64,000 bases of DNA from Kumtagia sp963829135 (GCA_963829135.1 CAWHHO010000007.1:124001-188000), one strand, 5' to 3'. Shown: positions 41,593 through 51,925, counted from the stretch's first letter. A program made the numbers and translations. The notes: generated by a model not told the origin, from the sequence alone.

Positions 41593-43221
41593 TTATCCCA
41601 GATCAACCGGCGTCTTGGTCTGCAATCCGGGCTCGGTCCAATCCGTCGGGCGGACAACCATTCGATGCACTTTCGGTGGCTCGGAGCCGCTGTGAAGGGC
41701 GCGGACCCGGTCGTCGATCCCCGCGTCGGCATAGGTGCGGCGCTGGTTGTGGCGGACATAGTCGACCCAGGTCGGGACGTGGTAGGATTCCATCCACTGT
41801 TCCGGTTTCTCGGTATCGCGAAGCAGTTCCCATTGCAGCGCGCCATCGCGGCGTCGAATACGGCGGCGGTCGTTCATTGCTTCGAGGAAGATGTGGGTGT
41901 CCTCTTCGCGGATGATGTATTCGATCAGCACGGCGACTGGCCCGCTGCGGCCGCGCAGGTCGAGAGAGACATTGGGCACCTGCCAGCGGTTCAGCGGGTC
42001 GAGATTGTCCGGCGTCTTGTCGGGCAGCGAGAAGCGCAAGCCGATTGCCGCACCAATGAGCATTACCGCGGCAGCCGACAGCAGGGACGTCGCTGTCGTG
42101 TATTCCTCAGCGATCAGGCCCCAGACCCACGCGCCTACCGCCATGCCGCCGAAGGTGGCCGTCTGGTAAAGCGCCAGCGCGCGGCCCAGCACCCAGCGCG
42201 GCGTTGAAAGCTGGACGGTTACGTTGAACATGGCCAGCGCCAGTACCCAGCATACGCCTCCGATTGCCGCGCCGAACCCGACGAGCCAGGCATTCGGGCT
42301 TATTGCGATGATGGTCACGCTCGCGGCAAAGCCGAGGAAGGCGGCGCGCGCAACCGTCTCGTTCGACCACCGGCCGCGCACCCTTCCGCCGAGATACGCA
42401 CCGCCGATCGCGCCGATGCCGTAGCAGCCGAGAAGCATACCGTAGAGCAGCGGCCCGCCATCCGGCAGGTCGCGCGCCACCAGCGGCAGCAGCGCCAGCA
42501 CGATGATGGCGGAAAACCCGAAGATGAAGCCGCGCAGCAGCACTTTCTCGATATGCGGCGACATGGCGACGTAGCGCAGCCCTGCCGTCATGGCGCGGCC
42601 CAGCGTTTCCGGCGGTAGCGGGTTGGGCTGAAAATCCGGCTTCCAAAGGCTGATGGAGAAGATCAGCGGAATGTAGCTGACGGCGTTGACGATGAAGGCA
42701 ACCGCCGGGCCTGCTGCCGCGACGATGAGGCCACCGATCGCCGGCCCGACACTGCGCGTCAGGTTGAAGTTGACGCTGTTCAAAGCGACCGCCGCCGGCA
42801 ATGCGGCGCGCGGCACCATGTCGCCGACAGACGCCTGCCACGACGGGTTGTTCAATGCTGTGCCGCAGCCGATCAGGAAGGTGAACGCCAGCAGCAGCCA
42901 AGGCGTTATGAGCCCGAAATAGGTGAAGGCAGCAAGCAAGGCCGACACCACAAGCATGAAAGCCTGAGCGATCTGCATGACGCGGCGCCGGTCGAAATTG
43001 TCGGCGATGGCGCCGGATGCCAGCGAGAAGATCATGATTGGCAAGGCGGTGGAGGCCTGCACCAGCGCGACGACATCGTCCGAAGCCGCGATCGAGGTCA
43101 TGAGCCAGGCCGCGCCGACGGATTGAATCAATCCGCCGAGGTTGGAGGCGAGGCTGCCGAACCAGACCGAACGGAAGGTGGCATACTGCATCGGAGCCAA
43201 AGATGATGCGCGGTCTTCCAC
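41593..43221 (-). CDS. MFS transporter (MFS_3/DUF894) with ABM-like C-terminal domain
   Basis: Seen: 542 aa; 12 transmembrane segments in residues 15-405 with NFDRRRVMQIAQ between helices 2 and 3; then a soluble C-terminal part (about 415-540) with an antibiotic-monooxygenase-like alpha-beta segment (RSGPVAVLIEYIIREEDTHIFLEAM, split), ending HRMVVRPTDW. The GTG at 43221 with GGGGA upstream is preferred over an in-frame upstream TTG. Substrate unknown; enterobactin-exporter-like fold. Confidence 0.88.
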   Translation of the reverse strand: MEDRASSLAPMQYATFRSVWFGSLASNLGGLIQSVGAAWLMTSIAASDDVVALVQASTALPIMIFSLASGAIADNFDRRRVMQIAQAFMLVVSALLAAFTYFGLITPWLLLAFTFLIGCGTALNNPSWQASVGDMVPRAALPAAVALNSVNFNLTRSVGPAIGGLIVAAAGPAVAFIVNAVSYIPLIFSISLWKPDFQPNPLPPETLGRAMTAGLRYVAMSPHIEKVLLRGFIFGFSAIIVLALLPLVARDLPDGGPLLYGMLLGCYGIGAIGGAYLGGRVRGRWSNETVARAAFLGFAASVTIIAISPNAWLVGFGAAIGGVCWVLALAMFNVTVQLSTPRWVLGRALALYQTATFGGMAVGAWVWGLIAEEYTTATSLLSAAAVMLIGAAIGLRFSLPDKTPDNLDPLNRWQVPNVSLDLRGRSGPVAVLIEYIIREEDTHIFLEAMNDRRRIRRRDGALQWELLRDTEKPEQWMESYHVPTWVDYVRHNQRRTYADAGIDDRVRALHSGSEPPKVHRMVVRPTDWTEPGLQTKTPVDLG

Positions 43222-43338
43222 TTGCGGGAGTCCCCGTTGGTCATTGCGCCCGATATCTAGCGCGACGACCAGCCAACGAGAACCGCTTGCGGCCGACAAA
43301 TCGTATTGGACCAACGGTGTATGCTTCTTGCCCTTTTC

Positions 43339-43965
43339 TTAAGGCTGGAGAGCACGTTCAACGATCTTGAGCAGGCCGCGCAGCGCCTTGCGCTGCTGGT
43401 CTGGATCGGTGAGGCGGTGTTTCATGCCCTCGATACCATCGAGCAGGAATTGCGACAGTATCTCGGCGGAGAGGTCACTTGCGGCGAGGTCCACGCCGGT
43501 GCGCTGCGCCTCTCTTTCAATGGCGCTCTGTACGATCGCGCCGAGATCTCGTTTCCAACTCACCAGCAGGTCGCTGGCGAGAGTGCTCTTCGCGTCGAGG
43601 ATTTCGGCGCCGTGCGGCGAGGCGGCAATATCGGCGTAGGCAGAGATCATGCAGGTCTCGACCGCCGCATTGACGCGTTCGCCGAACGTACCGTCCGCTT
43701 CGAGAGCGACGCGTGCCTTTTCGAAGGATTCGCTGACCAGTTTAGCTGCAAGAGCCCTGTAGATGTCGGCCTTGTTTTTAAAGAGGAGGTAGAGCGCCGG
43801 CCGCGACATTTCGGCGGTCTGCGCGATCTGATCCATGGTCACACGCGAGTAGCCATAGGCAAGAAAAGCCTTCATCCCGGCCTGAAGGATGCGCACACGC
43901 TTAGCGTCTTCGGCTGACGCCTCGGACACTGCGGTCATATCGGCTTCGCGAAGGCGTGTTGACAT
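43339..43965 (-). CDS. TetR family transcriptional regulator
   Basis: Seen: 208 aa from the ATG at 43965; N-terminal helix-turn-helix (RVTMDQIAQTAEMSRPALYLLFKNKADIYRAL, split) and a C-terminal ligand domain. The start overlaps a TGACA-GATTT-TGTCA dyad that also faces the divergent iorA-like gene 72 bases away. It is the probable repressor of the oxidoreductase cluster, possibly also of the RND pump. Confidence 0.93.
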   Translation of the reverse strand: MSTRLREADMTAVSEASAEDAKRVRILQAGMKAFLAYGYSRVTMDQIAQTAEMSRPALYLLFKNKADIYRALAAKLVSESFEKARVALEADGTFGERVNAAVETCMISAYADIAASPHGAEILDAKSTLASDLLVSWKRDLGAIVQSAIEREAQRTGVDLAASDLSAEILSQFLLDGIEGMKHRLTDPDQQRKALRGLLKIVERALQP

Positions 43966-43967
43966 AT

Positions 43968-43982
43968 TGACAGATTTTGTCA
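43968..43982. promoter_or_regulatory. Candidate TetR operator
   Basis: TGACA (43968-43972), five bases, TGTCA (43978-43982), just upstream of the tetR start and facing the iorA-like gene. TTGACA (43967-43972) also serves as a possible -35 element for the plus strand. Small dyads at divergent regulator promoters are typical TetR sites. Confidence 0.5.
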
Positions 43983-44036
43983 GAATGTTCGAGGAAGTCA
44001 ATTGGACCTTTTACCCGCTGGCAGAAGGAATTTGCA

Positions 44037-44498
44037 ATGCGTCTTGTCGTGGACGGAAGTCCAATCGATCTTGAAGCGGACCCGGAAATGCCGCTTCTGT
44101 GGGCTTTACGCGATCTGGCTGGCAAGACAGGGCCGAAATTCGGCTGCGGCATCGCTGCATGCGGCGCCTGCACGGTGCATATCGATGGGCAGGCCGTGCG
44201 GTCATGTTCGATCCCGGTCGGCGAAGTTCGTGGTGAGATACTCACGATCGAGGGGCTGTCCCAGGGAGGCAAGCTGCATCCCGTGCAGCAGGCATGGCTT
44301 GAGGAGCAAGTCGCGCAATGCGGCTATTGCCAGGCCGGCCAGATCATGAGCGCCGTCGCACTGCTGGATAGCGTACCGGATCCGTCGGACGAGGATATCG
44401 ACAACGCCATGGGCGGCAATCTCTGCCGCTGCGGGACATATCCCAAGATTCGAACGGCGATCAAGCGCGCCGCTGTTTTGAAAACCGCAGGACTCTGA
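44037..44498 (+). CDS. iorA: Isoquinoline 1-oxidoreductase-type 2Fe-2S subunit
   Basis: Small electron-transfer subunit of a molybdenum hydroxylase. Seen: 153 aa; first ferredoxin-type cluster motif CGIAACGACTVHIDG and second cluster CGYCQAGQIM with NLCRCGTYPKIRTAI. The start is the ATG at 44037 with AAGGA upstream. It sits two bases before the large subunit. The substrate (isoquinoline, aldehyde or other heterocycle) cannot be told. Confidence 0.93.
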   Translation: MRLVVDGSPIDLEADPEMPLLWALRDLAGKTGPKFGCGIAACGACTVHIDGQAVRSCSIPVGEVRGEILTIEGLSQGGKLHPVQQAWLEEQVAQCGYCQAGQIMSAVALLDSVPDPSDEDIDNAMGGNLCRCGTYPKIRTAIKRAAVLKTAGL

Positions 44499-44500
44499 CA

Positions 44501-46779
44501 GTGGCCAGCCTCACAAAGATTGCGCGCCGTACCTTCCTGTTTGGAGCAGCAGCCGTCGCCGGTGGTGCTGCGTTCGGTTACTACTACGTTCAAAAACCCT
44601 ATCCGAACCCCCTGAAGGACGATCTTGCCGAGGGTCAAACGACCTTCAATCCCTACGTCAAAATCGGCGCGGACAACAGCGTGACGATCATCGTTCCGCG
44701 CGCTGAGATGGGGCAGGGCATATCGACCACGCTTGCGGCCATGGTCGCAGAGGAAATGGACGTCGATCTCGCCAAGGTGAAGGTCGAGCACGGCCCGGCC
44801 TCCTGGGCCTATTACAATGAGGAGATGCTGGCGGAAGGCGGGCCTTTCGCCTTCTATGAGGATGGGCTCGTCGCGGAAACCGTTCGCAACGCCATGGGCA
44901 AGCTTGGCAAGGTATTCGGACTGCAGGGCACCGGCGGCTCCACCTCGACGCGCGACGGCTTCGCCAAAATGCGCGAGGCCGGGGCGGCGGCGCGGCTGAT
45001 GCTGGTCGCGGCGGCTGCGGCGAAACTTGGTGTGCCGAGCACCGAACTCGAGACGTCGGACGGAACTATTCTGCACAAGGCGTCGGGCAAGTCACTGACC
45101 TATGGCGAGGTCGCAGCGGACGCAGCTTCGCTGGACGATTCCGACCGATCCGGCGCTAAAGGACAAGTCGCAGTGGAAGCTGCTGGGTAAGTCTCAAAAG
45201 CGCGTCGACATGCTGGCCAAGGTTACTGGTGCCCCGATCTTCGGTATCGATGTGTCGCTGCCGGACATGCTCTACGGCACGGTGAAGCTTAGCCCCCGCT
45301 TTTGGGTGAAGCCGCTCAAGGTGGATACATCCAAAGCTGAAAAGACGCCCGGCGTTGTCAAGATCGTGCCGCTGTCGACGAATTATGGCCACGGGTTCGG
45401 CGTGATCGCCGAGAATACCTGGGCGGCGTTCAAGGGCGCTGAGGCGATAGAGGCCGAATGGGAGCAACCCGAGTATCCGCTCCACAGCGCGGCGGTGTCG
45501 AAAGTGCTGGTGGACAGCCTTTCTTCACCCGATGGGACGGCCATGCGCGACGATGGCGATGTCGATACCGGCCTTCGCCGATGCACCGCCAGAACGGATC
45601 GTGAAGGCAGAATATTCGGTACCCTATCTCGCTCATGCAACGATGGAGCCAATGAACGCCACCGCCCGCTTCAAGGACGGCGTTCTGGATATCTGGGCGG
45701 GCAACCAGGCGCCGACGATCACACAGCAACTGTGCGCGAACGCGCTGCAGATCGAGCAGGACAAGGTCAATGTGCACACGCCGTCGCTGGGCGGCGGCTT
45801 TGGACGCCGCGTCGAGGTAGATTATTCCCTGTGCGCCGCCCTGATGGCGAGGGAAACCGGCGGTCGTCCCGTCAAAGTCATCTGGACACGCGAGCAGGAT
45901 ATGCAAAGCGACGCATATCGTCCCGCAGCCGTCGCGACAGCGCGGGCGCGGCTTGGCGACAACGGGATTCCTGTAGCGCTCGACATGACGGTCGCGTCGC
46001 CGTCGATCATCGCGAGCACGCTGCGCCGGCTGTTCCCGTCGATGTCGCCGTTGGGTGCGGACAAGACGATCACCGACGGCGCTAACAATCAGCCCTACAC
46101 GATCACGGACTACCGGGTGACGGGCGTGGCCGCACCGGTGACGATCCCGGTCGGCTCGTGGCGATCCGTCGGATGTTCATTCAACGGCTTCTTCCACGAG
46201 AGCTTTCTAGACGAAGTCGCCGTTGCCGGAAAAGTCGATCCGGTGGAGATGCGCAAGACGTTGATGGCTGACTTTCCAGCCGCGGTGAAAGTCGTCGAGA
46301 AGGCTGCCGAGATGTCGAAGTGGGAAGAAGCACTGCCTTCCGGCAAAGCCAAGGGCATAGCGTTCACCCTGTCGTTCGGCAGTTGGGTCGCGGAAGTTGT
46401 GCAGGTCGCCGATACGCCCTCCGGCATCCGCATCGAAAAGGTTTGGATCGCGGCGGATGTCGGCACGGCCCTTGATCCGGGCATCATTGAAGCTCAGTTG
46501 ATTTCCGGGGCGATCTACGGCCTGTCGGCCGCGATGATGCAGGAGATCACGTTCACGGACGGCTCGGTCAATCAGTCGAATTTCCACGACTTCGATGCAA
46601 TGCGCATCTTTCAGTGTCCGCAGTTCGAAGTGGCTATTCTCGAGAATTATCACAGGATGGGAGGTGTCGGCGAAATCGGAACGCCACCCGCCGCGCCGGC
46701 GCTGGCCAATGCGATCTATGCCTTGACCGGCAAGCGCATCCGCAGTTTGCCCTTGAACAAGGAGGTCTCATTCGCATGA
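44501..46779 (+). pseudogene. iorB: Isoquinoline 1-oxidoreductase-type Mo-binding large subunit, two frameshifts
   Basis: Seen: twin-Arg signal ARRTFLFGAAAVAGGAA; xanthine-oxidase-type molybdopterin domains, with AEMGQGISTTLAAMVAEEM, LGGGFGRRVEVDY and the C-terminal MGGVGEIGTPP. The frame breaks twice: an extra G at 45133-45134 (before TIPTDPALKDKSQW) and an extra G at 45570-45571 (before AFADAPPERIVKAEY). Corrected, it gives about 758 aa, a normal length. Everything else is conserved, so sequence error is plausible. Starts at a GTG after the iorA stop and overlaps the cytochrome start (ATGA). Confidence 0.88.
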
Positions 46780-47402
46780 GACTTCGGGCAAGCTTTGCGA
46801 AAACATTGCTGACGGCTGCTGCCATAGCCTTCACCGCACCAGTCTCGGCTCCCGCGCAGGAAACATCGCAGCCGTCAGCGTCGTCAGCCCTCACATCGGC
46901 CGACGCCGCGAACGGCCTAATGGAGTGGGCGAAGATCGTGGCTGTCCTATCGCACCCGCGGTGTTCGGGCTGTCATGTCGAGGACGACCGTCCCCGGTGG
47001 GTGGGGGATCACTATGGAGGCGTGAGGGTGCATGCATTCAATGTTCAGCGCGGAACGGATGGCTCGGGCTTCGGCACCGATGCCATGCGCTGCACGTCGT
47101 GCCATTCCGCAAGCAATTCCAGCGTGTTGCATGGCGCGCCGGGTGCGGCGGAGTGGCATCTCGCACCCGTCGAAATGGCATGGTTCGGTAAGACGTCCGC
47201 GCAGATATGTGCTCAGGTGAAGGACATGGAGCGAAATGGCGGAAGAACGCTCAAGGCCATCGCGTTGCACGTGCGGGACAATGAGCTTGTTGCCTGGGGA
47301 TGGGCTCCTGGCGAAGGGCGGGAACCGGCACCGGGTTCGGCAGAGCAGACATATCAGGCGCTTGAGCGCTGGTCAGCGGCCGGCGCGCCGTGCCCCGAAT
47401 AG
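46776..47402 (+). CDS. Diheme c-type cytochrome of the oxidoreductase cluster
   Basis: Seen: 208 aa; signal peptide (1-27); two heme-binding motifs, CSGCH (near residue 63) and CTSCH (near 107). It overlaps the end of the iorB-like gene, so it probably takes electrons from the hydroxylase to the respiratory chain, as in membrane-bound aldehyde dehydrogenase-type complexes. That role is inference from order and motifs. Confidence 0.85.
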   Translation: MRLRASFAKTLLTAAAIAFTAPVSAPAQETSQPSASSALTSADAANGLMEWAKIVAVLSHPRCSGCHVEDDRPRWVGDHYGGVRVHAFNVQRGTDGSGFGTDAMRCTSCHSASNSSVLHGAPGAAEWHLAPVEMAWFGKTSAQICAQVKDMERNGGRTLKAIALHVRDNELVAWGWAPGEGREPAPGSAEQTYQALERWSAAGAPCPE

Positions 47403-47441
47403 GGGCAAGGCACGCCAGATTTGATCGGTTGATAAAAAATA

Positions 47442-47460
47442 GTCACTATTAGACAGTGAC
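47442..47460. promoter_or_regulatory. Perfect palindrome upstream of the RND efflux genes
   Basis: GTCACT (47442-47447), seven bases, AGTGAC (47455-47460), 113 bases before the membrane-fusion gene start. A dyad of this kind suits a TetR-type repressor of the efflux pump; the binding protein is not known. Confidence 0.45.
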
Positions 47461-47572
47461 AAGATGATGTAGTTCTCCGCCGCCGTACGGTGCCACCACC
47501 GACAAGGCGTGCAAGTTCGGCCGAGTGCCCCCATATGGGCTTGATGGCTGGCAAATCTATCAACGGAAATGG

Positions 47573-48715
47573 ATGATGGCGAAGTTCAGATTTCACAAGG
47601 CCGCTGCAATTCTGGTGACCATTGGATTCGCCGTCTGGATCGGGACCGGCAAGTTCTCCTCGGTTGGCAGCGAAGCCGCCGAGGCGAATGTGGCTGCGGC
47701 GAAGGCCGAAGCAGACAAGCCTGCGCCGACATTGCGGACCGTCGCCGTTTTGACGCCGGAGCGGGTCGAGCACGCGCGCGCCATTCGCATCTCCGGACGC
47801 ACGGAGGCGGAGAAGCGCGTCTTGCTGGCCACCCGCGTCATGGGCGTAATCTCCGAACTGCCGGTCAAGCAGGGGCAGCGTGTCGAACGCGGCGATCTGG
47901 TCATGAAGCTGGACGCGGCAGACAAGGAAGCGGCTGTCCGTATGTCCGAGAGCGTCATCGTGCAACGCCAGGCGGAAGCCGCCGCCGCCGAGCGGCTGGT
48001 GAAGGGCGGCAATGCGCCGAAGCTCCAGGCGGACCAGACCCGTGCGGAGCTGGCGACGGCCCAGTCGCAGCTGGAAGGTGCCAAGGCCGAGCTTGCCCAA
48101 TACGCGATCTATGCGCCGTACAACGGCGTTATCGACCGTGTCCCGGTCCAGCGCGGGAGCGCGATCCTGGCCGGAGCCGAGGTGGCCACGCTGATCAATC
48201 TCGACCCGCTTCTGGCGGTGGGAGAAGTCAGCGAACGCGATCTGCACTTTCTCAAGGTCGGCAGCGAAGCGGAAATCAGGCTCGTCGACGGTACCACTGT
48301 AAAGGGAACGTTACGCTATATCAGCCGCGACGCGACGACCGCGACCCGGACCTTCCGCATCGAGATCGCCGTGCCCAACGAGGACAAGGCGTTGCCGGCC
48401 GGCATGACCGCCGAGATCACCCTGCGGGCCGATCCGACGGAGTCGGTTATTCTGCCCCGCTCGGTCGTGACGCTCTCCGATGAAGGAGACCTGGGCATCC
48501 GCGCGGTCGATAAGGCCGACAAGGTGGTATTTTTCCCGATCGACATTGTTGACGATTCACCCTCGGGCTTGGTGCTTGCCGGTATTCCATCCGACGCCAG
48601 GATCATTGTCGCCGGCCAGGACCTCGTCGTCGAAGGCGATACCGTGAAGCCTGTTCAGGCGGATCCCGCCACTGTCCGCAAGCTCAGCGGCGACGTCACC
48701 GGCAGCACCAAGTAG
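47573..48715 (+). CDS. RND efflux pump, periplasmic adaptor (membrane fusion) subunit
   Basis: Seen: 380 aa; N-terminal hydrophobic segment (AILVTIGFAVWIGTG); HlyD-like biotinyl-lipoyl halves around VISELPVKQGQRVERGDLVMKLD and YAPYNGVIDRVPVQRGS (split); alpha-hairpin between; beta-barrel to the end. It is upstream of and co-directional with the RND permease, 27 bases away. An outer-membrane channel is not encoded nearby. Confidence 0.92.
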   Translation: MMAKFRFHKAAAILVTIGFAVWIGTGKFSSVGSEAAEANVAAAKAEADKPAPTLRTVAVLTPERVEHARAIRISGRTEAEKRVLLATRVMGVISELPVKQGQRVERGDLVMKLDAADKEAAVRMSESVIVQRQAEAAAAERLVKGGNAPKLQADQTRAELATAQSQLEGAKAELAQYAIYAPYNGVIDRVPVQRGSAILAGAEVATLINLDPLLAVGEVSERDLHFLKVGSEAEIRLVDGTTVKGTLRYISRDATTATRTFRIEIAVPNEDKALPAGMTAEITLRADPTESVILPRSVVTLSDEGDLGIRAVDKADKVVFFPIDIVDDSPSGLVLAGIPSDARIIVAGQDLVVEGDTVKPVQADPATVRKLSGDVTGSTK

Positions 48716-48742
48716 CGGCGCCCGAGGCGGAAAGGTTCCGAC

Positions 48743-51700
48743 ATGGATATCGTCAAGCTTGCCATACGCAACGCGCGGCTCACGCTTTCGGTGCTGGCCT
48801 TCCTGATCATGGCAGGAGCGGTGGCCTACAACTCCGTGCCCAAGGAAGCGGAACCGGACGTCGCGATTCCGATCATGTATGTCAACCTCGTCTATCAGGG
48901 CATTTCGCCCGAGGATGCCGAAAGGTTGCTGCTGCGGCCGGTGGAAACGCAGCTCAAGAGCCTCAAGGGGCTCAAGGAGATGAAGTCGAACGCCTATCAG
49001 GGCGGCGCCAACGTCATTGTCGAGTTCGACCCATCCGTCGACCTCGGTGATGCGCTTATCGACACGCGCAACAAAGTTCAGGACGCCAAGGTCGATCTGC
49101 CGGAGGGCGTTGAGGAACCAACCGTCAATGAGGTGAACCTCTCTGAGTTCCCGGTGGTCTTCGTCACCCTTTCCGGCGATATCCCCGAACGCCTGCTGAC
49201 CGCGGCGGCAAAAACCCTGCGCGATCGGATCGAGGAAGTGCCGGGCGTGCTGGAAGGCGAGATCCAGGGTTCGCGCGATGAAATGGTCGAGGCGATTATA
49301 GACCCGGTCAAGCTCGCTTCGTACGGCCTGCGGCTCGAGCAGGTGATCCAGGGTGCGGGTGCCGCGAACAGCCTCGTGGCCGCCGGTGCAATCGAGGGCT
49401 CCGAAGGAAAATATGCCATCCGCGTGCCATCGCTGATCGAGACGGCGGAAGATATCGCCAATCTTCCGGTCGTCGCCACCGACAATGCGGTGGTCCGGGT
49501 TCGCGACGTCGCGACCGTGCGTTCGACCTTCAAGGACGCCGAGACGATCGCCCGCATCGACGGCAAGAGCGCTATCACCATTGCGGTCAAGAAGCGCATC
49601 GGCGCCAATGTGGTTGAGACGATCGAGGGTGCCAAGGCGGTCTCCGAGGCGTTCGTCGCCCAGAGCAAGGAGACGCTTCCCGACCTCAAGGTGACCTATA
49701 CCCAGGACAAGTCGATCTTCGTCAACCAGCTGCTCAACGACCTGCAGAACCACGTGCTCATCGCGGTCATCCTGGTCTTCATCGTCATTCTCTACGCGCT
49801 CTCCGGTCGGGCCTCGTTGCTGATCGGGCTCGCAATCCCGTCATCATTCCTGATGGGAATTCTGCTGCTGGCGTTGATGGGCTACACAATCAATATGATC
49901 GTGCTGTTCAGCCTCATCCTGGCCGTCGGCATGCTGGTCGACGACGCGATCATCGTTACCGAATATGCCGAGCGGCGAATGTCGGAGGGCATGCCGAGGG
50001 CGCAGGCCTTCGAGGAAGCCGCCAAGCGTATGGCCGGCCCGGTCATTGCAGCGACACTGACGCGCATCGCCGCTTTCTCGCCGTTGCTTTTCTGGCCCGG
50101 CATCGTCGGCGATTTCATGAAGTACCTGCCCATTACGCTGATCGTCACGCTGGCCGCGTCGATGGCCTATGCACTCATCTTCGCGCCGGCAATCGGCGCC
50201 CTGATCGGCAAGGCCCCGCTGCATGGCGAAGATGAAAATCGCGATGGCGTGTATATGGCGGTGGTCAAGACCGCCGTGCGTTGGCCGATCACCGCACTTG
50301 TGCTTGCGGTGATGCTGCTTGGCGGCGGCATGGCGGCTTATGTGAAATACGGGAATGGCGTCGAGTTCTTCCCCTCGGTTGAGCCTGACTACGGCCTGCT
50401 ATACGTACATGCGCGCGGCAACCTGTCGCTCGACGAAATGGATGCGGCAACAAGCATCGCCGAGCAGCGCATGCTCGGCTTCCCCGGCATCAAGTCGGTT
50501 CTGACGAAAGTCGGCAAGACACGCGGTGGCGAAGACATCCCCGAAGATGTTATCGGCGTGATCAACTACGAGTTCATCGACTGGCGTGAGCGCAAGTCCG
50601 CGCATCACATCCTTGACGATTTGCGCGTTGCGATGGCCGGCATCCCCGGCGTCGATGTCGAGGTGCGCGTACCGGACGCAGGCCCGCCGACCGGCAAGGC
50701 GATCCAGGTGCAGTTGTCGGCAACCGATCCCGCTGGATTGAACGGCTACGCCAAGACCGTAGCCGCCGCTGTGAGCAATGTGCCTGGCGTTATTGACCTC
50801 TCCGACGGTCTGCCGCCTCCCGGCGTGGACTGGGCACTGCAGGTCGACCGCGCCAAGGCGGCGCAATATGGCGTTTCGCCTGTTTCGGTAGGTACGGTCG
50901 TCCAACTGGTCACGACCGGCCTCAAGCTGACTGACTACCGGCCGCCGGGCGCCGATGATGCAGTCGATATCCGTCTGCGCCTGCCGGAGAATCGCCGCAC
51001 GCTATCAGCGCTCGACAATCTCAGAGTCGAGACGGAGCAGGGCTCAGTACCGATTTCCAATTTCGTGTCGCGCAATGCCGAACGAACCGTCGGTATCCTC
51101 AACCGCATTGACGGCAAGCGCACCATCACCATCCAGGCCAATGTGGCGAGCGGTTTCCAGGTGGCGGAGGTTCAGGCTGCAGTCAGCAAGGTTGTCGGCG
51201 ATATGGCGACACCCGGTATTGACTGGAAGCTCGCAGGCTCGAATGAAGACAGTGCGGAGGCCGGAGCGTTTCTTATCAATGCCTTCGGCGCGGCGATGTT
51301 CCTGATCTTCATTGTCTTGCTGGCACAGTTCAACAAGTTCACCAGCGTCGTTCTGGTATTGACCTGCGTGGTCATGGCGATCGTCGGTGCCTTGCTCGGC
51401 ATGCTGCTCACGGGGCAGACCTTCGTGATCGTCATGTCCGGCATCGGCTTCATTGCGCTGGCCGGCGTTGTGGTGAACAACAACATCGTGCTCATCGACA
51501 CCTATGATCGGCTGCGTGAAGAGGGCTGGGACAAGCGCGAGGCGGTGTTGCAGACGTGCCGGGAGCGCGCGCGGCCAGTGGTGCTGACCGCCGCGTCGGC
51601 GATCCTCGGCGTGTTGCCGATCGCCTTCGGCCTCGGCCTCGAAATATTTCATCAGGAGACGACGATCAATGCGCCGTCGACTCAGTGGTGGATCGCCTTG

Positions 51701-51925
51701 TCGTCGGCGATCGTCTTCGGGCTGTCCTTCGCTACTGTGCTGACTTTGGTGGTGACGCCGTCGATGCTGATGGTATTCACCCGCGGCAAGGACAGCCGGT
51801 TCTACGCCTTCTGGCGGCGGATCGGCGCTTTCCTGAGCAAGCCTTTCCGGCGCGCGAGGAAGGGCAGCGAGCCCGTGCCGGAACCGGCGCTCGAGCCGGT
51901 AATCTTTCCGAAGGCCGCAGAATAG
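48743..51925 (+). CDS. RND efflux pump, inner-membrane permease (AcrB/HAE1-like)
   Basis: Proton-driven tripartite efflux permease. Seen: 1060 aa; 12 transmembrane helices in two sets; TM4 proton-relay segment AVGMLVDDAIIVTEYAERR; duplicated periplasmic porter domains; C-terminal helix set with GVVVNNNIVLIDTYDRL. Lacks a heavy-metal Met cluster, so an organic substrate is more likely. Follows the adaptor and the oxidoreductase cluster, suggesting detoxification and export of the same compound. Confidence 0.93.
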   Translation: MDIVKLAIRNARLTLSVLAFLIMAGAVAYNSVPKEAEPDVAIPIMYVNLVYQGISPEDAERLLLRPVETQLKSLKGLKEMKSNAYQGGANVIVEFDPSVDLGDALIDTRNKVQDAKVDLPEGVEEPTVNEVNLSEFPVVFVTLSGDIPERLLTAAAKTLRDRIEEVPGVLEGEIQGSRDEMVEAIIDPVKLASYGLRLEQVIQGAGAANSLVAAGAIEGSEGKYAIRVPSLIETAEDIANLPVVATDNAVVRVRDVATVRSTFKDAETIARIDGKSAITIAVKKRIGANVVETIEGAKAVSEAFVAQSKETLPDLKVTYTQDKSIFVNQLLNDLQNHVLIAVILVFIVILYALSGRASLLIGLAIPSSFLMGILLLALMGYTINMIVLFSLILAVGMLVDDAIIVTEYAERRMSEGMPRAQAFEEAAKRMAGPVIAATLTRIAAFSPLLFWPGIVGDFMKYLPITLIVTLAASMAYALIFAPAIGALIGKAPLHGEDENRDGVYMAVVKTAVRWPITALVLAVMLLGGGMAAYVKYGNGVEFFPSVEPDYGLLYVHARGNLSLDEMDAATSIAEQRMLGFPGIKSVLTKVGKTRGGEDIPEDVIGVINYEFIDWRERKSAHHILDDLRVAMAGIPGVDVEVRVPDAGPPTGKAIQVQLSATDPAGLNGYAKTVAAAVSNVPGVIDLSDGLPPPGVDWALQVDRAKAAQYGVSPVSVGTVVQLVTTGLKLTDYRPPGADDAVDIRLRLPENRRTLSALDNLRVETEQGSVPISNFVSRNAERTVGILNRIDGKRTITIQANVASGFQVAEVQAAVSKVVGDMATPGIDWKLAGSNEDSAEAGAFLINAFGAAMFLIFIVLLAQFNKFTSVVLVLTCVVMAIVGALLGMLLTGQTFVIVMSGIGFIALAGVVVNNNIVLIDTYDRLREEGWDKREAVLQTCRERARPVVLTAASAILGVLPIAFGLGLEIFHQETTINAPSTQWWIALSSAIVFGLSFATVLTLVVTPSMLMVFTRGKDSRFYAFWRRIGAFLSKPFRRARKGSEPVPEPALEPVIFPKAAE

